From: Prorocentrum cordatum
Lineage: Eukaryota; Sar; Dinophyceae; Prorocentrales; Prorocentraceae
Assembly (NCBI GenBank): GCA_963575745.1
Contig: CAUYUJ010018567.1
Location: forward strand, 17,501 to 81,500
Direction: 5' to 3'
Length of the DNA: 64,000 nt
Both the position numbers and the translations under genes were made by a program. The notes under the pieces were generated by a model. That model saw only the letters and a list, made by a program, of their open reading frames with translations. It did no database searches and was not told the origin of the DNA. This document shows positions 1 to 10,650 of the stretch, piece after piece. The number at the start of each line of letters is the position of its first letter. Within the stretch, counting starts at the first letter, position 1.

Positions 1-133
1 AGCTGCGGGCCCCATGGGGGAGGGGTTCCCGCCTGAGACGTTCTCGCAATTCACCCACCAGCGAGGCCCCCGCCGAGGACATCCGCCACACTCAAGCTTG
101 GAAAGGCCAAAATGACAACAGATACAACATCGG
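1..133 (+). repeat. Family A satellite unit, partial, at window edge
   Basis: This stretch matches the ~160-bp unit that forms a tandem array at 13.4-14.2 kb. It has the same order of landmarks: GCTGCGGGCCCCAT, a G-rich spacer, CCCGCCTGAGAC, CTCGCAATTCAC, then CTCAAGCTTGGAAAGGCC and AATGACAACAG. The unit is cut by the window start. The flanking DNA to 1.0 kb does not repeat it. Confidence 0.85.
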
Positions 134-1024
134 AGCGTTGGCTATGGCACACGCAAGTGCACTTTTCTAGCGACTTGTCCTCTGCCCTCCTGCCCCACGC
201 CCTTGGACGCCGAGCCAGCCCGAATATGCTTCATCCCTGAGGTTGGCGTCGCTCGCGTTCTCGGCCCCTTCTCTAAACGAGGTATTGTTTGATACCAACG
301 AGGGCCGTCAAAGTTTCACCCACGAGGTGGCGTCACTGACGTGGGCTTGTCTGCCTTGTGTTTTCGGTCTCCCTTCGTGCGTTGTTTCCTGCCTCCTCTT
401 CCTCCAACCTCCTTGTGGTGTTGCATGCCCGCATGCCTGCCTGTTGTGGCCTTGTGCCGCTGTGCCGTGTCGTGGCGGCTCCGCCCGGAGCCGTGCCCGC
501 GCTGCCGCTGTTGTGCCGCCGTGCCGTGCTGTGCTCGGGGTCCGCGTTGTGCCGTGCCCTGGGTCCTGTTGCCGCGCCTTCCCTTGCCGTGTCGTCTCGC
601 CCTTGTCCCGCGATCCTGCTGTCCTGCCGCCCGCGCTGGGCGCGCACGGGGGGGAGGTCCGATCTTCCCGCCCCCGTTGCTGCTTCCCCTGTTTTCTCTT
701 GTTTTGTCCCTTGCTGGCCGCGCGCGCGGTGCTGCTGCTCGCGCGTCTTGCTCGGGCTGGGGGGGCTAGCCTTTTCTCGGTGGGCTGGCGCTGTCGTCCT
801 ACGGCGCGCGGTGGTGGGCGGGTCGGCGGCGGCGGCGAGCTTGCTACACTTCCACTGGGGATCCCACGAAGGGCGGTGAAAAACCCGACCCTGGAAGGGG
901 ACACCCTGCGCCCCGCCTTGCCCGCATCCTTCCAGGGGCGCGCCGGAGCACTGCGAGGGTCCGCGGGCCGGCGGCGCGGGCGCGCGGCGCGCGGCGCATC
1001 GTCGGACTTGCGGCCGCCGCTGCG
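134..1024. other. GC-rich stretch, no recognisable gene
   Basis: This is GC-rich sequence with dense GCCGTG and GCCG words around 430-640. Frames stay open on both strands, as GC-rich DNA favours, but their translations are Ala/Arg/Pro/Cys-rich with no recognisable domain. I see no gene here. Confidence 0.5.
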
Positions 1025-1308
1025 GAGGCCAACCAAAAAAGCTGACCCGCCCGGATTAATAACATCAGCTGCGGGCCCCATAGGGAAGGGGCTCCCGCCT
1101 GAGACTTCCTCGCAATTCACTCACAGACGAGACTCCCCCGCCTGAGACCTCCACCATACTGATCAAGTTTGAAGAGACCCAAACCGTCGACGGTTATAGG
1201 ATTCCGATGACCCGCTCGGGTTAGTAACAAGATCTGTGGGCCCCATGGGGGGGGGGGGGGGCGCCTGGCTTTTCCTCGCGATTCACTCACAGACGAGGCT
1301 CTCGCCTG
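1025..1308 (+). repeat. Family A satellite, about 1.5 units
   Basis: The landmarks of family A recur: GCTGCGGGCCCCATAGGG at about 1068, CGCCTGAGACTTCC, CTCGCAATTCACTCAC, CCGATGACCCGCTCGG at about 1205, then a second GGGCCCCATGGGG followed by a run of about 14 G. The copy leads directly into the GAT/GAGT composite block, as the main array does at 14.24 kb. Confidence 0.85.
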
Positions 1309-1770
1309 AGATGAGTGAGTGAACGCATGAGAGAATGAAAGTGAGGATGATGATACTGATGATGATGACGATGATGTTGATACGGATGATTATGAGGGGG
1401 AAGATGATGATACTGATGATGATGATGATCTATGATGATTATTTAGGATGATAATGATGATGGTGATGATGATGATGATGATGAGGATGATGATGATGAA
1501 GATGGTGAGGATGATGATGATGATGATGATGAGGAGGAGGAGGATGACAATGATGATGAGTGAGCGAGCAGGCGGGTAGGTGGGTGAATGAGTGGGTGCG
1601 TGAGTGATGGTGATGAGTGTGTGTCTGTGTGTGGGTGAGTGAATGGGCGAGTGTGTGTGTGTTAGTGGGTGAATGAATATGTGAGTGGGTGAGTGTGTGC
1701 GTGTGTGGGTGTTTTCTTGTTCCTGCGTGGGGTGTCTAAAGGAAACAAGAACCCCACTTTGAATGTGGGG
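1309..1770 (+). repeat. Composite block: GAT repeats, GAGT repeats, conserved 64-bp tail
   Basis: After family A the sequence runs through GATGAT repeats (about 1345-1560), then GTGAGT/GTGTGT repeats (about 1560-1706), and ends in a 64-bp non-repetitive tail at 1707-1770. The tail starts GGGTGTTTTCTTGTTCC and ends CCCCACTTTGAATGTGGGG. The same order and a matching 64-bp tail recur at 14240-14693, so this is one dispersed composite repeat. The tail contains a TTCTTGTT / AACAAGAA inverted pair. Confidence 0.85.
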
Positions 1771-1990
1771 GAAAATCAGTCAGAGCGCCCGCACGCGCGC
1801 GGGCAAGCGAGGCGCTGCCCCCTCACGTCTGCGCGGGCCACCGCCCGCGCGCGCGCTGCAGGGAAGGCGCTGCGAGGCGGCGGCCGCGCACGGTGGGGAC
1901 CACCTCGCCTGACTCGGGCATGGGGAAGCTCACCCGGGCATGCCTGAGCCTGAAGCAACCGCAAAAAATGCGTTTGCTAAAAATGTGTTC

Positions 1991-2130
1991 GTGGTGATTC
2001 CAGGTTTCCCATTATTCTAATTCCAAGCTCCCCACAAGTCCGAAATCTTGGCTCATTTCAAAAAAAGAACTAATTTTCGTAGTGATCCCCACCTATCCCA
2101 TGTTTCCAGGTGTAGGAAACCTGGAAATGA
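1991..2130. repeat. Two diverged members of the ~54-bp palindromic repeat
   Basis: GTGGTGATTCCAGGTTTCCC at 1991 is a half-site of the palindromic family found at 9.4-12.0 kb. A more diverged pair follows at about 2074-2127, with GTAGTGATCCCCACC and GTAGGAAACCTGGAAATG. They lie outside the main clusters, so the family is dispersed. Confidence 0.6.
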
Positions 2131-2167
2131 TGCTTGTTCTTGCTCATATGGATATGCACCTACAAGT

Positions 2168-2277
2168 TTACATACATGCAGACATACATACATACGTACG
2201 TACATACGTACGTACGTACGTACGTACATACATACATACATACACACAGACATACAGATAGACAGACAGACAGACAT
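2168..2277. repeat. ACAT/ACGT/CAGA microsatellite
   Basis: Tetranucleotide repeats of ACAT and TACG alternate (CATACATACGTACG...) and then give way to ACAGACAG near 2250-2275. No gene. A shorter block of the same type is at about 9279-9310. Confidence 0.9.
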
Positions 2278-2790
2278 ACGGGTGCACGGGCATATCGGTG
2301 CCCCTGCTCTCCCTTGCCGCGAAAGAAGACTCTGGCATCGATACTTCTCTTCTCCACTCCTCTTCCCCCCCCCCCCTTCCTTTCCGAACGCGCACGGACG
2401 CCAGCGAAAAATCAGCGACGCTACGAAAAAACAGCGAGAACGTATGAAAACAAAATTGTCTGGAGAACCTTGGCCGGCCCTCCCTCCCCAGAAGATGTCC
2501 AGAAATTGCGTTGTTTTGTTATTCGATTGTTTTGCATTCGTTGGTTATGAAGGCGATCGAAGAGAAGGAAAGGAGGAAGAGAAGGAGAAGGAAAGGAGGA
2601 AGAAAAGGAAAAGGAGGATGACGACGACGAGCAAACGATCAATGCAGGTTTTGTGATCTTTGTGGTTTGGGGGTGCCGGGGGGGGGCGACCACCCCCCGC
2701 CCCCCCCCCCCCCCATCACCCCAAAACGACGGACTGGGAGGGCATCCTCCTCATTATCATTATCTTCCTCCTCCTGCTCTTGCCATTCAG
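2278..2790. other. Low-complexity unique DNA, no recognisable gene
   Basis: The stretch holds a purine-rich run (2560-2630), a long C run near 2700-2714 and AT-richer unique sequence between. Open frames here give Lys/Arg/Glu-rich or Pro-rich translations with no domain that I recognise. Confidence 0.4.
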
Positions 2791-2970
2791 ACAATCGCAG
2801 TTCAGTCGATTGCAGTCCAATCGATCACAGTCCAACCGATTGTTATCCAATCGTTTGCAATCCAATCGATCGCAAGCCAGCGGATTGAAAGCCAATCGAT
2901 TGCAATCAAATCGATTGCACTCCAATCGATCGCAAGCCAATCGATTGAAAGCCAATCGATTGAAAGTCCC
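2791..2970. repeat. 15-bp minisatellite, 12 copies, with a CGAT palindromic core
   Basis: Twelve consecutive 15-bp units fit exactly into 180 bp. Typical units read TCGATTGCAGTCCAA or TCGATCGCAAGCCAA. Junctions create CCAATCGATTG, so many copies hold the perfect 10-bp palindrome CAATCGATTG. Because 15 is divisible by three, every frame encodes a 5-residue repeat; the open frame here is not evidence of a protein. Confidence 0.9.
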
Positions 2971-3127
2971 CTCCACGTCGCCCCCCCCCCCCCCCCTCCT
3001 CACCCCCCTTACTCCCCCTTCTCATCGTTTGTGTTTTATCCTCCTCATCCCCCTCTCTTGCCCTCTGTCTTGGAGCCCGCTCGTAAAGGAGGAGGGGAGG
3101 AGGAGGGGGAGGAGCCCCCCCCCCCCC

Positions 3128-3823
3128 CACCACCACCACCACCACCACCACACCACCACCACCACCACCACCACCACCACCACCACACCACCACCACCAC
3201 CACCACCACCACCACCACCACCACCACCACCCACCACCACCACCCCACCACCACCACCACCACCACCACCAACCACACCACCACCACCACCACCACCACC
3301 ACCACCACCACCACCACCACCACCACCACACCACCACCACCACCACCACCACCACCACCACCACCACCACCACCACCACACCACCACCACCACCACCACC
3401 ACACCCCACCACCACCACCACCACACCACCACCCACCACCACCACCACCACCACCCACCACCACCCACCACCACCACCACCACCACCACCACCACCACCA
3501 CCACCACCACCACCACCACCCACCACCACCACCACCACCACCACCACCACCACCACCACCACCACCACCACCACCACCACCACCACCACCACCACCACCA
3601 CCACCACCACCACCACCACCACCACCACCACACCACCACCACCACCACCAACCACCACCACCACCACCACCACCACCACCACCACCACCACCCACCACCA
3701 CCACCACACCACCACCACACACCACCACACACCACCACACACCACCACACCACCACACACCACCACCACCACCACACACACCACCACACACCACCACACA
3801 CCACCACACACCACCACACACCA

Positions 3824-3854
<31 letters not shown>
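3128..3854. repeat. Large (ACC)n microsatellite ending in (CA)n
   Basis: About 700 bp of nearly uninterrupted CCA/CAC triplets with occasional one-base slips, degrading into CACACCAC and then pure CA from about 3828. A run of C near 2983-2996 and a GAGGAG stretch near 3090-3115 flank it. All six frames are open because of the repeat. Confidence 0.95.
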
Positions 3855-3856
<2 letters not shown>

Positions 3857-4865
3857 GCTATCGCGCACAACCACGTCTTCCCCAACAGTCAGGAGTCAAT
3901 CTCAGCGAGCACTGGGCACCGTGCAACCAGGCATGCATAGGACAAGAGAGGAGCAGCAGCAGGGGCAGGGCAAAGAGAAGCGGCGGCGGGCACTCTGCTC
4001 CGACTGCACAGGATCCCTGGCGGGCGCGCGCCCCTTCAAATGCCCACCGTCCAAAAGGGGATCTCACACTCGAGCATCCTTCCCAGGCCACACTCACTCC
4101 TCGGCTGACCGAGGGCCCAACCCAAGGCGCAGCAGGCAGAAGCAGACAAAGGGGGCACGCCCCAAAACGAGGACCCAACACACACACACACACACACCGA
4201 AGGAATACCAGCCTGCTGGCCCCCAAAACGCCACGAACTTCGTCGGGAACCTGAGGGCGAGAGGGGAACGCCCCCTCGCGCGAAGCGGCTGCCGAGGTGC
4301 CTCGAACTTCGTCGGGAACCTGAGGGCGACGGCAGGGCGCGGCGGAGGGGGGGGGGAAGGGTGCCTCCTCCGCGCCAGACGCATCGGGCGTCTGGATGTT
4401 CACCAAGCGCCACGGCTTGGCGCCGCGGGAAGGCCTGCCAACACCACAGGAGCGACGATCGATCGACTCCCGAACGAACCAGACCGTTCCGCCCGTCCGA
4501 GAAACTGTGGTAGCTCAAGGACAGCAAGAGAGGCGTAACAGGCAAAAGAGGCGGGGCGTCCGCAGGGCGGGCGGCAGGAGAGAGGCTGGGGGGCGGCGGC
4601 GCGGCAAGAGAGGCACTCTCTCACGCGCGCGGGCCAACCCAACTGTCAGCATGCCCCTCCCCAAAGAACGCCCGAAGCTGCACCTCACCATCCCCATCCT
4701 GCCAGCGGCGAGGGTCACAAGGAGCACTGAGCAGCGCCCGCAACCCAGGCGACGACACAGGGCCCTGAATTAACCAAGAAACGTAACTGAGCAGAGGGAA
4801 AGCACAACAAAAAGAAAAACCTCGGAAAACCAGCCAGCCAACCCGAGAGACCCACCAGGGCCACA
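3855..4865. other. Unique DNA downstream of the LINE; small repeats and hairpins
   Basis: I see no convincing gene. Recognisable items are a 27-bp perfect direct repeat starting CGAACTTCGTCGGGAACC at 4234 and 4303, a fragment of the AAAACGAGGACCCAACA end motif at 4164 running into CA repeats, and two adjacent inverted repeats: CCAGACGC/GCGTCTGG at 4375-4395 and GCGCCA/TGGCGC at 4407-4423. Because the LINE is on the minus strand, this region is its 3' flank, and the hairpins could be part of its 3' UTR. Confidence 0.5.
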
Positions 4866-7345
4866 TCAAACTCTGACAGCGTCATGCGTGGACCTATACC
4901 TAGGGGGCCACAAGGAAAAGGGTGGACTTAAATGGGGGGCACGGCCAACCCAGGAGAGGAGGGGCACGGCAGGAGGAGCAGGGGGAGCAGGGGGAGGGGC
5001 GGCAGCAGCAGTATTCAAACGCAGCTCACGTAACGCCTCATTGAGCTTGGGGCGCCGACGTGACAACTGCCGAAGCCTGGCTTTAATAAGAAATTTCCCC
5101 GGCTGGACCGAGCCAGTCCAACGAGCATTATGCGCGGCCAGAAAACAATCAATTAGGGCACACCCCACTAGGTCACGTGACCGCCCCCACTGTGGCCCCA
5201 GACAACAGAGAGCGAGGAGCCAATCCTCACCCGTTAGAGCCGCGGCCCAAGACCTCAGAAGTCCACCACGGGGGAATAGGTCAATCAACCCTGCCTTCAA
5301 CTTGGGGCACACGCGATAATGCCTCAGATCATCGTCAGCCGCTTCCAGAGGACACCCAAACTCACAGCCCACCACCGTGGTATGCAGACGACTGGAGGTA
5401 CAAACCCCACGGCAGAGCACTCTAAGGACCCCCGTGACAAGGTGCATCGTGCTGTCCTTCTCAACTTTACGCATCCTCTGGGCAAGCACCTGAAAGTCAG
5501 CTACCGTAAAACGGTCGGGACCCACCCACTTGGACACCCTCTGAACCATAGTGCGGAGGGGAACAGTGGGGCCACGGAGCCCTCTGAGCTGGCGCATCGC
5601 CTTCTTCTGAAGTGATTTCTTGGGGATGGGGGCCAGGGTCGGGGCCGTGACAGTGCCTACTTCAGTCACCGTAGTCCTGATCCAGGAAGACTTCCACCAG
5701 GGCCAGTACAGGCGAGAGGGAATGAAGTTATCGTCATCCAGGGAAACCGTCAAAGACTCCATCTCATACTGGACAGCATCAATACTGGAGCAAGACATCA
5801 ACACCCGAAACTTGTTAACCTTCGAAGAACAATCGATATCCAAGCATTCTAAAGAGGCCCCCAACGCCCGGAGGCCCGTCAGCATCCCCCTCGAGAAGGC
5901 ATGGCGGTGACCAGCAGTAATCACCTGTAAGGCCTCATTATACGCTTTCCGAAGAGCCGTGGTCACTGGACATATTTGTAACTGGTACGCCAAAATCGAC
6001 ATGCAGTGCGAGTGGAAAAGGCGAATGGCCCGTGGAAGCCCCAGCCCAAGTCCACGAAACCTCCGAACCGTCATCCAGAACTTGGGGATGGTGTTGCTCC
6101 ATACTTTGTCCAGAGCCCCAGGCCCGAGCCAGAACCCCAAGTATAAAACAGCGCGAACAAACCCAATGCGGTGGTACTCACTCCCCTTGGCTCGAAGGTG
6201 GGCAACTAATCTACCAGGACAAAGCGAGCCAATCACCAATACCTTACATTTGGGAATGTTCAGCCCAAGTCCCACAGCATGTTCCAACTTACGAAGGAGC
6301 GAGAGCGTCGGCTGGAGGTCAGTCAGGATGTTGGGGAGGCAGAAGGAGAGATCATCAGCGTAGGCTCTAATCCGAGGGACATGGTCAGTGAGCTTGGCCC
6401 CCATTCAACGCAATACTGGGTCTAGCGCATAAGCGAAGAGAAGCAACGAAGCAGGATCACCTTGCCGCACCCCGCGCTCCACCGAAAAAGCAATACCAGC
6501 AGTCCCTGGGAAGTCGATTACAGCCACACTGTCACAGTACAACTCCCGATCCAAAAAAAAAAAAAAAAAACTTCACCAGGAACACCCATAGCCGCCAAGA
6601 CCGCCAAGATCCAGGATACGATCAGAGAGGGGAACGCAGCCTTAAAGCCCGTGAACAGAATGCCCGAGCGATCCCCACCAGTAAGCATCTGACGAAGACC
6701 CCACCATTCAATCTCAACCACGTTGTCCAGAAGCCCACGTCGCGCAACCCCCCCCCACCCCACCCCACGCTGGATCGGGTCGATGACTGACGGAGCAGCC
6801 CGCTGGAGGCCAATGGAGAAAGCGTCACTCAGGAGCTTCGCATCGGCATTCGCTAGCGTGAGTGGGCGAGTCGTACCAGGCGACCGAACAAGGACAGCGG
6901 GGTTCTCGTCGTCTTTGAAGTCTTTGGGCAGAAAACACATCCTTCCTCGACGCATGCACGCCGAAACTGTACCCCCAGACGCCTGATACATCTCCTCATA
7001 AACAGCAAATAAAACAGCAGCGGCCCCCTCAGCCTTCCAGCACCCATACGGAGTGCCATCCTCCCCAGGGGCAGAGTGATGCTTAGATCGGGCTCGCTCA
7101 ACAAAACCGTCAACATCAAACTTCCAATGCAATGGGTCCAACTGGATCGGCTGGGCATGGGCGAGGATTTCAGGCCATAGGGTCCGATCAGGTTCCTTGG
7201 CTGCAAAAACCGCCTGCCAATGGTCCCGAAGGGCATCAGCAGAGGCCGTCGGAGAAGGGCACACCTGTCCAGAACTGTCCAGGCTCCCAGAGAGCCCATA
7301 GCGCCGAGGCATCTTTGACCAGGCTCGACGGAGGTGTTGCAAGGA
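4866..7345 (-). pseudogene. 5'-truncated, broken non-LTR (LINE) reverse transcriptase
   Basis: On the minus strand two collinear pieces encode a LINE reverse transcriptase. The first (about 7342 to 6518) has APGEDG, then RPLTLANADAKLL, QRGVGWGG and the motif A region FTGFKAAFPS. In most RTs motif A has a catalytic Asp where this one has Gly (codon at 6647-6649). The reading frame then shifts at an 18-base T run (minus strand; A run at 6553-6570). Just beyond it lie GVRQGDPAS (motif B) and an in-frame TGA at 6405-6407. The second piece (6404 to 4866) begins just before motif C, AYADDLSFCL, and continues through the thumb/connector to a C-terminal Cys/His motif, C-X3-C-X10-H-X3-C, near 5280-5340, ending at TGA 4866-4868. 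No endonuclease domain is present upstream; homology stops at a GGA repeat at 7341, as expected for 5' truncation. It cannot be active. Confidence 0.88.
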
Positions 7346-7440
7346 GGAGGAGGAGGAGGAGGAGGAGGAGGAGGAGGAGGAGGAGCAGGAGGAGACGGAG
7401 GGGGAGGAGGGGGAGGAAAGGGGAGAGAGAGGGGGGGATG
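7341..7440. repeat. (GGA)n microsatellite at the LINE 5' truncation point
   Basis: GGAGGAGGA repeats with minor interruptions abut the point where recognisable LINE coding sequence ends. They would add a poly-Ser run to the N-terminus of an automated gene call; I treat that run as repeat, not protein. Confidence 0.9.
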
Positions 7441-8335
7441 ATGATGAGGACGAGGCCTCTCCCCTCCCCTCCTCCTCCCCCAATCGGAATACAACAGGAG
7501 CACATGATGATTACAGTAAGAACGCAATAATAATTCCTGCTCCCCTCCCTTCCTCCTCCTGGAATGTGAATACAATTCAAACGCAATGAAGGTTTAGTAC
7601 TCGTGCAATGATACTCAGGTTCCCCTCACATCCTTCTCCTTCCAATCGGAATACAAGAACGCATACAGTTTGAACGCATTGCGAACATGCAGCCAAGATC
7701 CCTTTCCCCCTCCCTTTCCCCCTCCCCTCCTCCTCCCCCAATAGAAGTATAGTAAAAAAACGCATGACAAATAGAAGAAACATACAATATGAATGCCGTC
7801 TACGCTCGCTTCCTTCTCCTTTCAATTGGAAACCAGTAGGGATACAATGTGAATACAATCAGAATGCAATGCGAACTCGTTCCCCTCCCTTCCTCCTTCC
7901 CCAGTAGGACTACAAGGGAAACGCTATAGAAGTAAATAGCATTCAATAAAACATGATCGCCCCTTCCCTTCACCCTCCTCCAATCGGAACCCAAATAGGA
8001 TTACAATGCGAATGCCCTAGCAATGTAATACGAAGTCGTTCCCTCCCCCCTTCCTCCGCATCAAATAATAATAAATTCGGGTCGCAACAGGAACACACTA
8101 AACATAAAAGAGTACATCTCCCTCCCCTCCCTTGCCCTCCGATCGGAAGACGAAATGATCATAGTGGGAATGCAATAAGGACGCAATAAGATGTCCGTCC
8201 CAATTCCCTCTTTCTCCAATACGCATATAATTGACATGTAATGAGACCACGATCATCTTACACTATAATGTATCATCACATCCCTTCCCCCTCGCCCAAC
8301 GGGAATACAATATGAATACATTGCGCAATAGACAT
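7441..8335. repeat. Tandem array of ~80-bp units, about 11 copies
   Basis: Each unit has a pyrimidine-rich part (CCCCTCCCTTCCTCCTCC), then CAATCGGAATACAA, then runs of GAATACAAT/GAACGCAAT. The CAATCGGAAT landmark or a variant falls at about 7481, 7560, 7643, 7740, 7823, 7901, 7981, 8062, 8141, 8216 and 8299, a spacing close to 80 bp. One more diverged unit is at 8690-8800. No coding potential seen. Confidence 0.8.
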
Positions 8336-8404
8336 CAGCCAGCGAGGCCTCCAAATAGGTTAGACGATCCACATCAAGGAATCTGAGGAATCAAGCATGC
8401 TTGG

Positions 8405-8672
8405 GATCCGCAACTCGACAAACAAGCAAGCGTGCAAGCAAGCGCGCAATCAAGTAAGCAAGCAAGCGAGCAAGCAAGCAAGCAAGCAAGCGTGCAAGCG
8501 CGCAAGCAAGCAAGCAAGCAAGCAGGCATAGGCAGAGGTACAGGCATAGGAGTTAGGGCATAGGCATAGGCATAGGCATAGCCATAGCAATCGGGGGGGC
8601 ATAGGAATAAGGGGGGCAACGGACAAATTAGTAGGGTTTGGGCTAGGACTCCTATAGGGCAAGCCTAGCTGG
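8405..8672 (+). repeat. Composite: AAGC repeats, GGCATA repeats, conserved tail (copy 1)
   Basis: AAGC/GCAAGC repeats (to about 8524) give way to GGCATA repeats (about 8525-8590). A non-repetitive ~80-bp tail at 8593-8672 follows, beginning GGGGGGGCATAGGAATAAGG and ending CTCCTATAGGGCAAGCC plus TAGCTGG. A recognisably homologous tail after GGCATA repeats is at 41842-41918. Confidence 0.8.
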
Positions 8673-8872
8673 AAAAAAAAACGCAAAATGAATACACCGA
8701 GCATCGAGTAGTGATTCCTTCTCCCCAAACCCCTCCCTCGCAAGACAACTACAGTACGAACGCTATAAGAATTTGCAATCAGGATCCCTCCCCCCATCCT
8801 TCCTCATCCTCCACCACGGGGAAGGAGGGATGACGAGGAGGAGGCCAGGAGCCTTCTGCATCCAGAAATGGC

Positions 8873-9140
8873 GTCAATATGTGGAGGCCCCTCCACAAAA
8901 GGAATCAATGTGTGGAGGCTCCTCCACAAAAGGAATCAATGTTTGGAGGCTCCTTCACACATGGAATCCATATGTCGCGACCCCTCCAAATAAGGAGTCA
9001 ATTGGTGGAGGCTCCTCCACACATGGAATCACTATGTGGAGGCTCCTACACACATGGAATCAGTATGTGGCGGCCCCCTTCCACAAAGGAGCCAATAGGT
9101 GGAGGCTCTTCGACAAGTTCAATCAATATGTGGAGGCGCG
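8873..9140. repeat. 31-bp tandem repeat, each unit a hairpin, about 8 copies
   Basis: Units of 31 bp carry TGTGGAGGCTCCTCCACA, which is two 8-bp arms (TGTGGAGG/CCTCCACA) around a 2-base centre, joined by AAAGGAATCAA or a variant. The first three units start at 8881, 8912 and 8943. Later units diverge, keeping GTGGAGG better than the second arm. Confidence 0.85.
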
Positions 9141-9369
9141 CGCACGTTTTGCATTGATCGGCTGCATGCGCAGACGCGGGCATACATATGCGAAGATGTG
9201 GCATGTCTGAAGTGGGGCAGTTCAGATCATGAGAATCTCAAGAAGATCAGGGGCACCGATCTTTGCGCGCGCCAATACATACATACGTCCGTACGTACAT
9301 ACATACACACATGTGTGTGTAAATATACATATATTCGATCTGTAATGGTATAATGGATATTACTATATA

Positions 9370-10510
9370 TAACGTGCCCCATTAACCTGAATTATGGGAG
9401 GCTTGGAACTACTACAAAATAATTGATGTTTCTGTGGTGATCCCGTGCTTGTCACCAAAAAGAAAATACTGCTTTGGTGGTGGATCCAGGTTCGCAAGAA
9501 TTCCGAAGTGTGGGATACCTGAAAACACAGCACAAAAAAATGGTCGTCATCATCACATGTTTGCCATGAATCCGGATCACGGAAAACCTAGAACCACACA
9601 AAAGATGAAACGTTTGTGTTATGATTCGAAGTTCTCCATAATTCAAAATTACGAGAGACCTGGACTCACAACAAAAAGCTGCGCGCGTGATGATTCCAAG
9701 TTTCCCGTACGTCGAATCGCATTTTTTTATCCGCGGGTCGAGAGCGAGCCCCTTCCGGTCGAAGCTAACGTCGAATCGCAACAAGAAAGGGTGTGCTTTT
9801 CGTTGCCAGGATTCTCAGAATGCCAAACCATGGGAAACCTGGAATTCGAATTATGGGAAAGCCGGAATCACAACGACAACAACTATTGTTTGTGTGGTGA
9901 TTCCACAATTCCCGTAGTTCGAACCCCATCAGCGGCCTCTCCCCCCTGGTTTCCCGAAAATTCGAATGCAAATTACGGGAAACCTTCCGCATTGCGTGCC
10001 GCCCACCTGTAAACTTGGAATCACAACAGAAAAACGTATTTGGTGGTGGTGATTGTAAGTCTCCCGTAATTCGGAATTAAGGGGCTCTTCCCATCCTCAC
10101 GAAAAACAAATGCCTTGTGGTGATTCCATGTTTCCCATAATTCGGAATTATGGTACACCTGGAATCACCACGAAAACTCTCGCTTTCTTTGCTGTGATTT
10201 CGAGCTTCCCAGAATTACGAAATAGTGGAAATTCAACAGCACAACGAAAAGCAAATTTTGTTGAGGCGACCTCTGGTGGGTTCCCCATAATTCGATTCTG
10301 AGGAACCTGGAATTCAAATGTTGCGAAACATAGAATTATGGGAAACCCCTCTCTTTTTCGTGGTGAATCTGGGTTACGGAGAGCCTCCCGCATTGCGGGG
10401 GACTGCCGCCCCCCGTTCCCCAAATGAGCGGTTCGCATTATGGGACACACAACCAACACACACTGTTCTATGGTGATTCCAGATTTCGCTGAATCCAGAC
10501 TTCTGAAAAA
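9370..10510. repeat. Cluster 1 of a ~54-bp palindromic repeat
   Basis: At least a dozen half-sites and full sites of one palindrome occur here. The left arm is GTGGTGATTCCAGGTTTCCC, then ATAATTC, then the right arm GGGAAACCTGGAATCACCAC. The best single copy is 10117-10171, where both arms are nearly intact. Others start near 9478, 9615, 9685, 9820, 9893, 10040, 10190, 10280 and 10470. Spacers are commonly A-rich (ACAAAAA, ACGAAAA). No gene is supported. Confidence 0.85.
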
Positions 10511-10524
10511 TCTGGAAGCGCTAC

Positions 10525-10525
10525 G

Positions 10526-10560
<35 letters not shown>
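10525..10560. repeat. Poly(A) tract
   Basis: About 36 consecutive A residues directly follow the last palindromic repeat of cluster 1. This could be a retroposed 3' end or simple slippage; nothing adjacent identifies a transcript. Confidence 0.9.
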
Positions 10561-10566
<6 letters not shown>

Positions 10567-10568
10567 CG

Positions 10569-10650
10569 ACGTCGCAATGGAGTCGAAGGGAAGCCCCTTC
10601 CCTCTGATCCCTTCCCCGCAGGGGGGGGGGGGGGAGGGGGGGGGGGGGGG
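10569..10650 (+). repeat. Dispersed ~50-bp repeat followed by G run
   Basis: GTCGCAATGGAGTCGAAGGG, then AAGCCCCTTCCCTC, then TGATCCCTTCCCCGC at 10569-10620 recurs, slightly diverged, at 20661-20710. Both copies end in a G-rich run, here 10620-10650. Confidence 0.75.

Noticed and set aside
2040-2060. CTTGGCTCAT as a second spliced-leader relict
   Set aside because: Only six to eight bases match and the 3' CAAG is absent.
2653-4254. 533-codon plus-strand frame and matching minus-strand frames rich in His/Pro/Thr or Trp/Gly/Val
   Set aside because: Made by the 15-bp minisatellite and the (ACC)n tract.
8873-9140. CRISPR array (31-bp period with palindromic repeats)
   Set aside because: The whole 31-bp unit repeats, with no unique spacers between repeats, and the context is eukaryotic.
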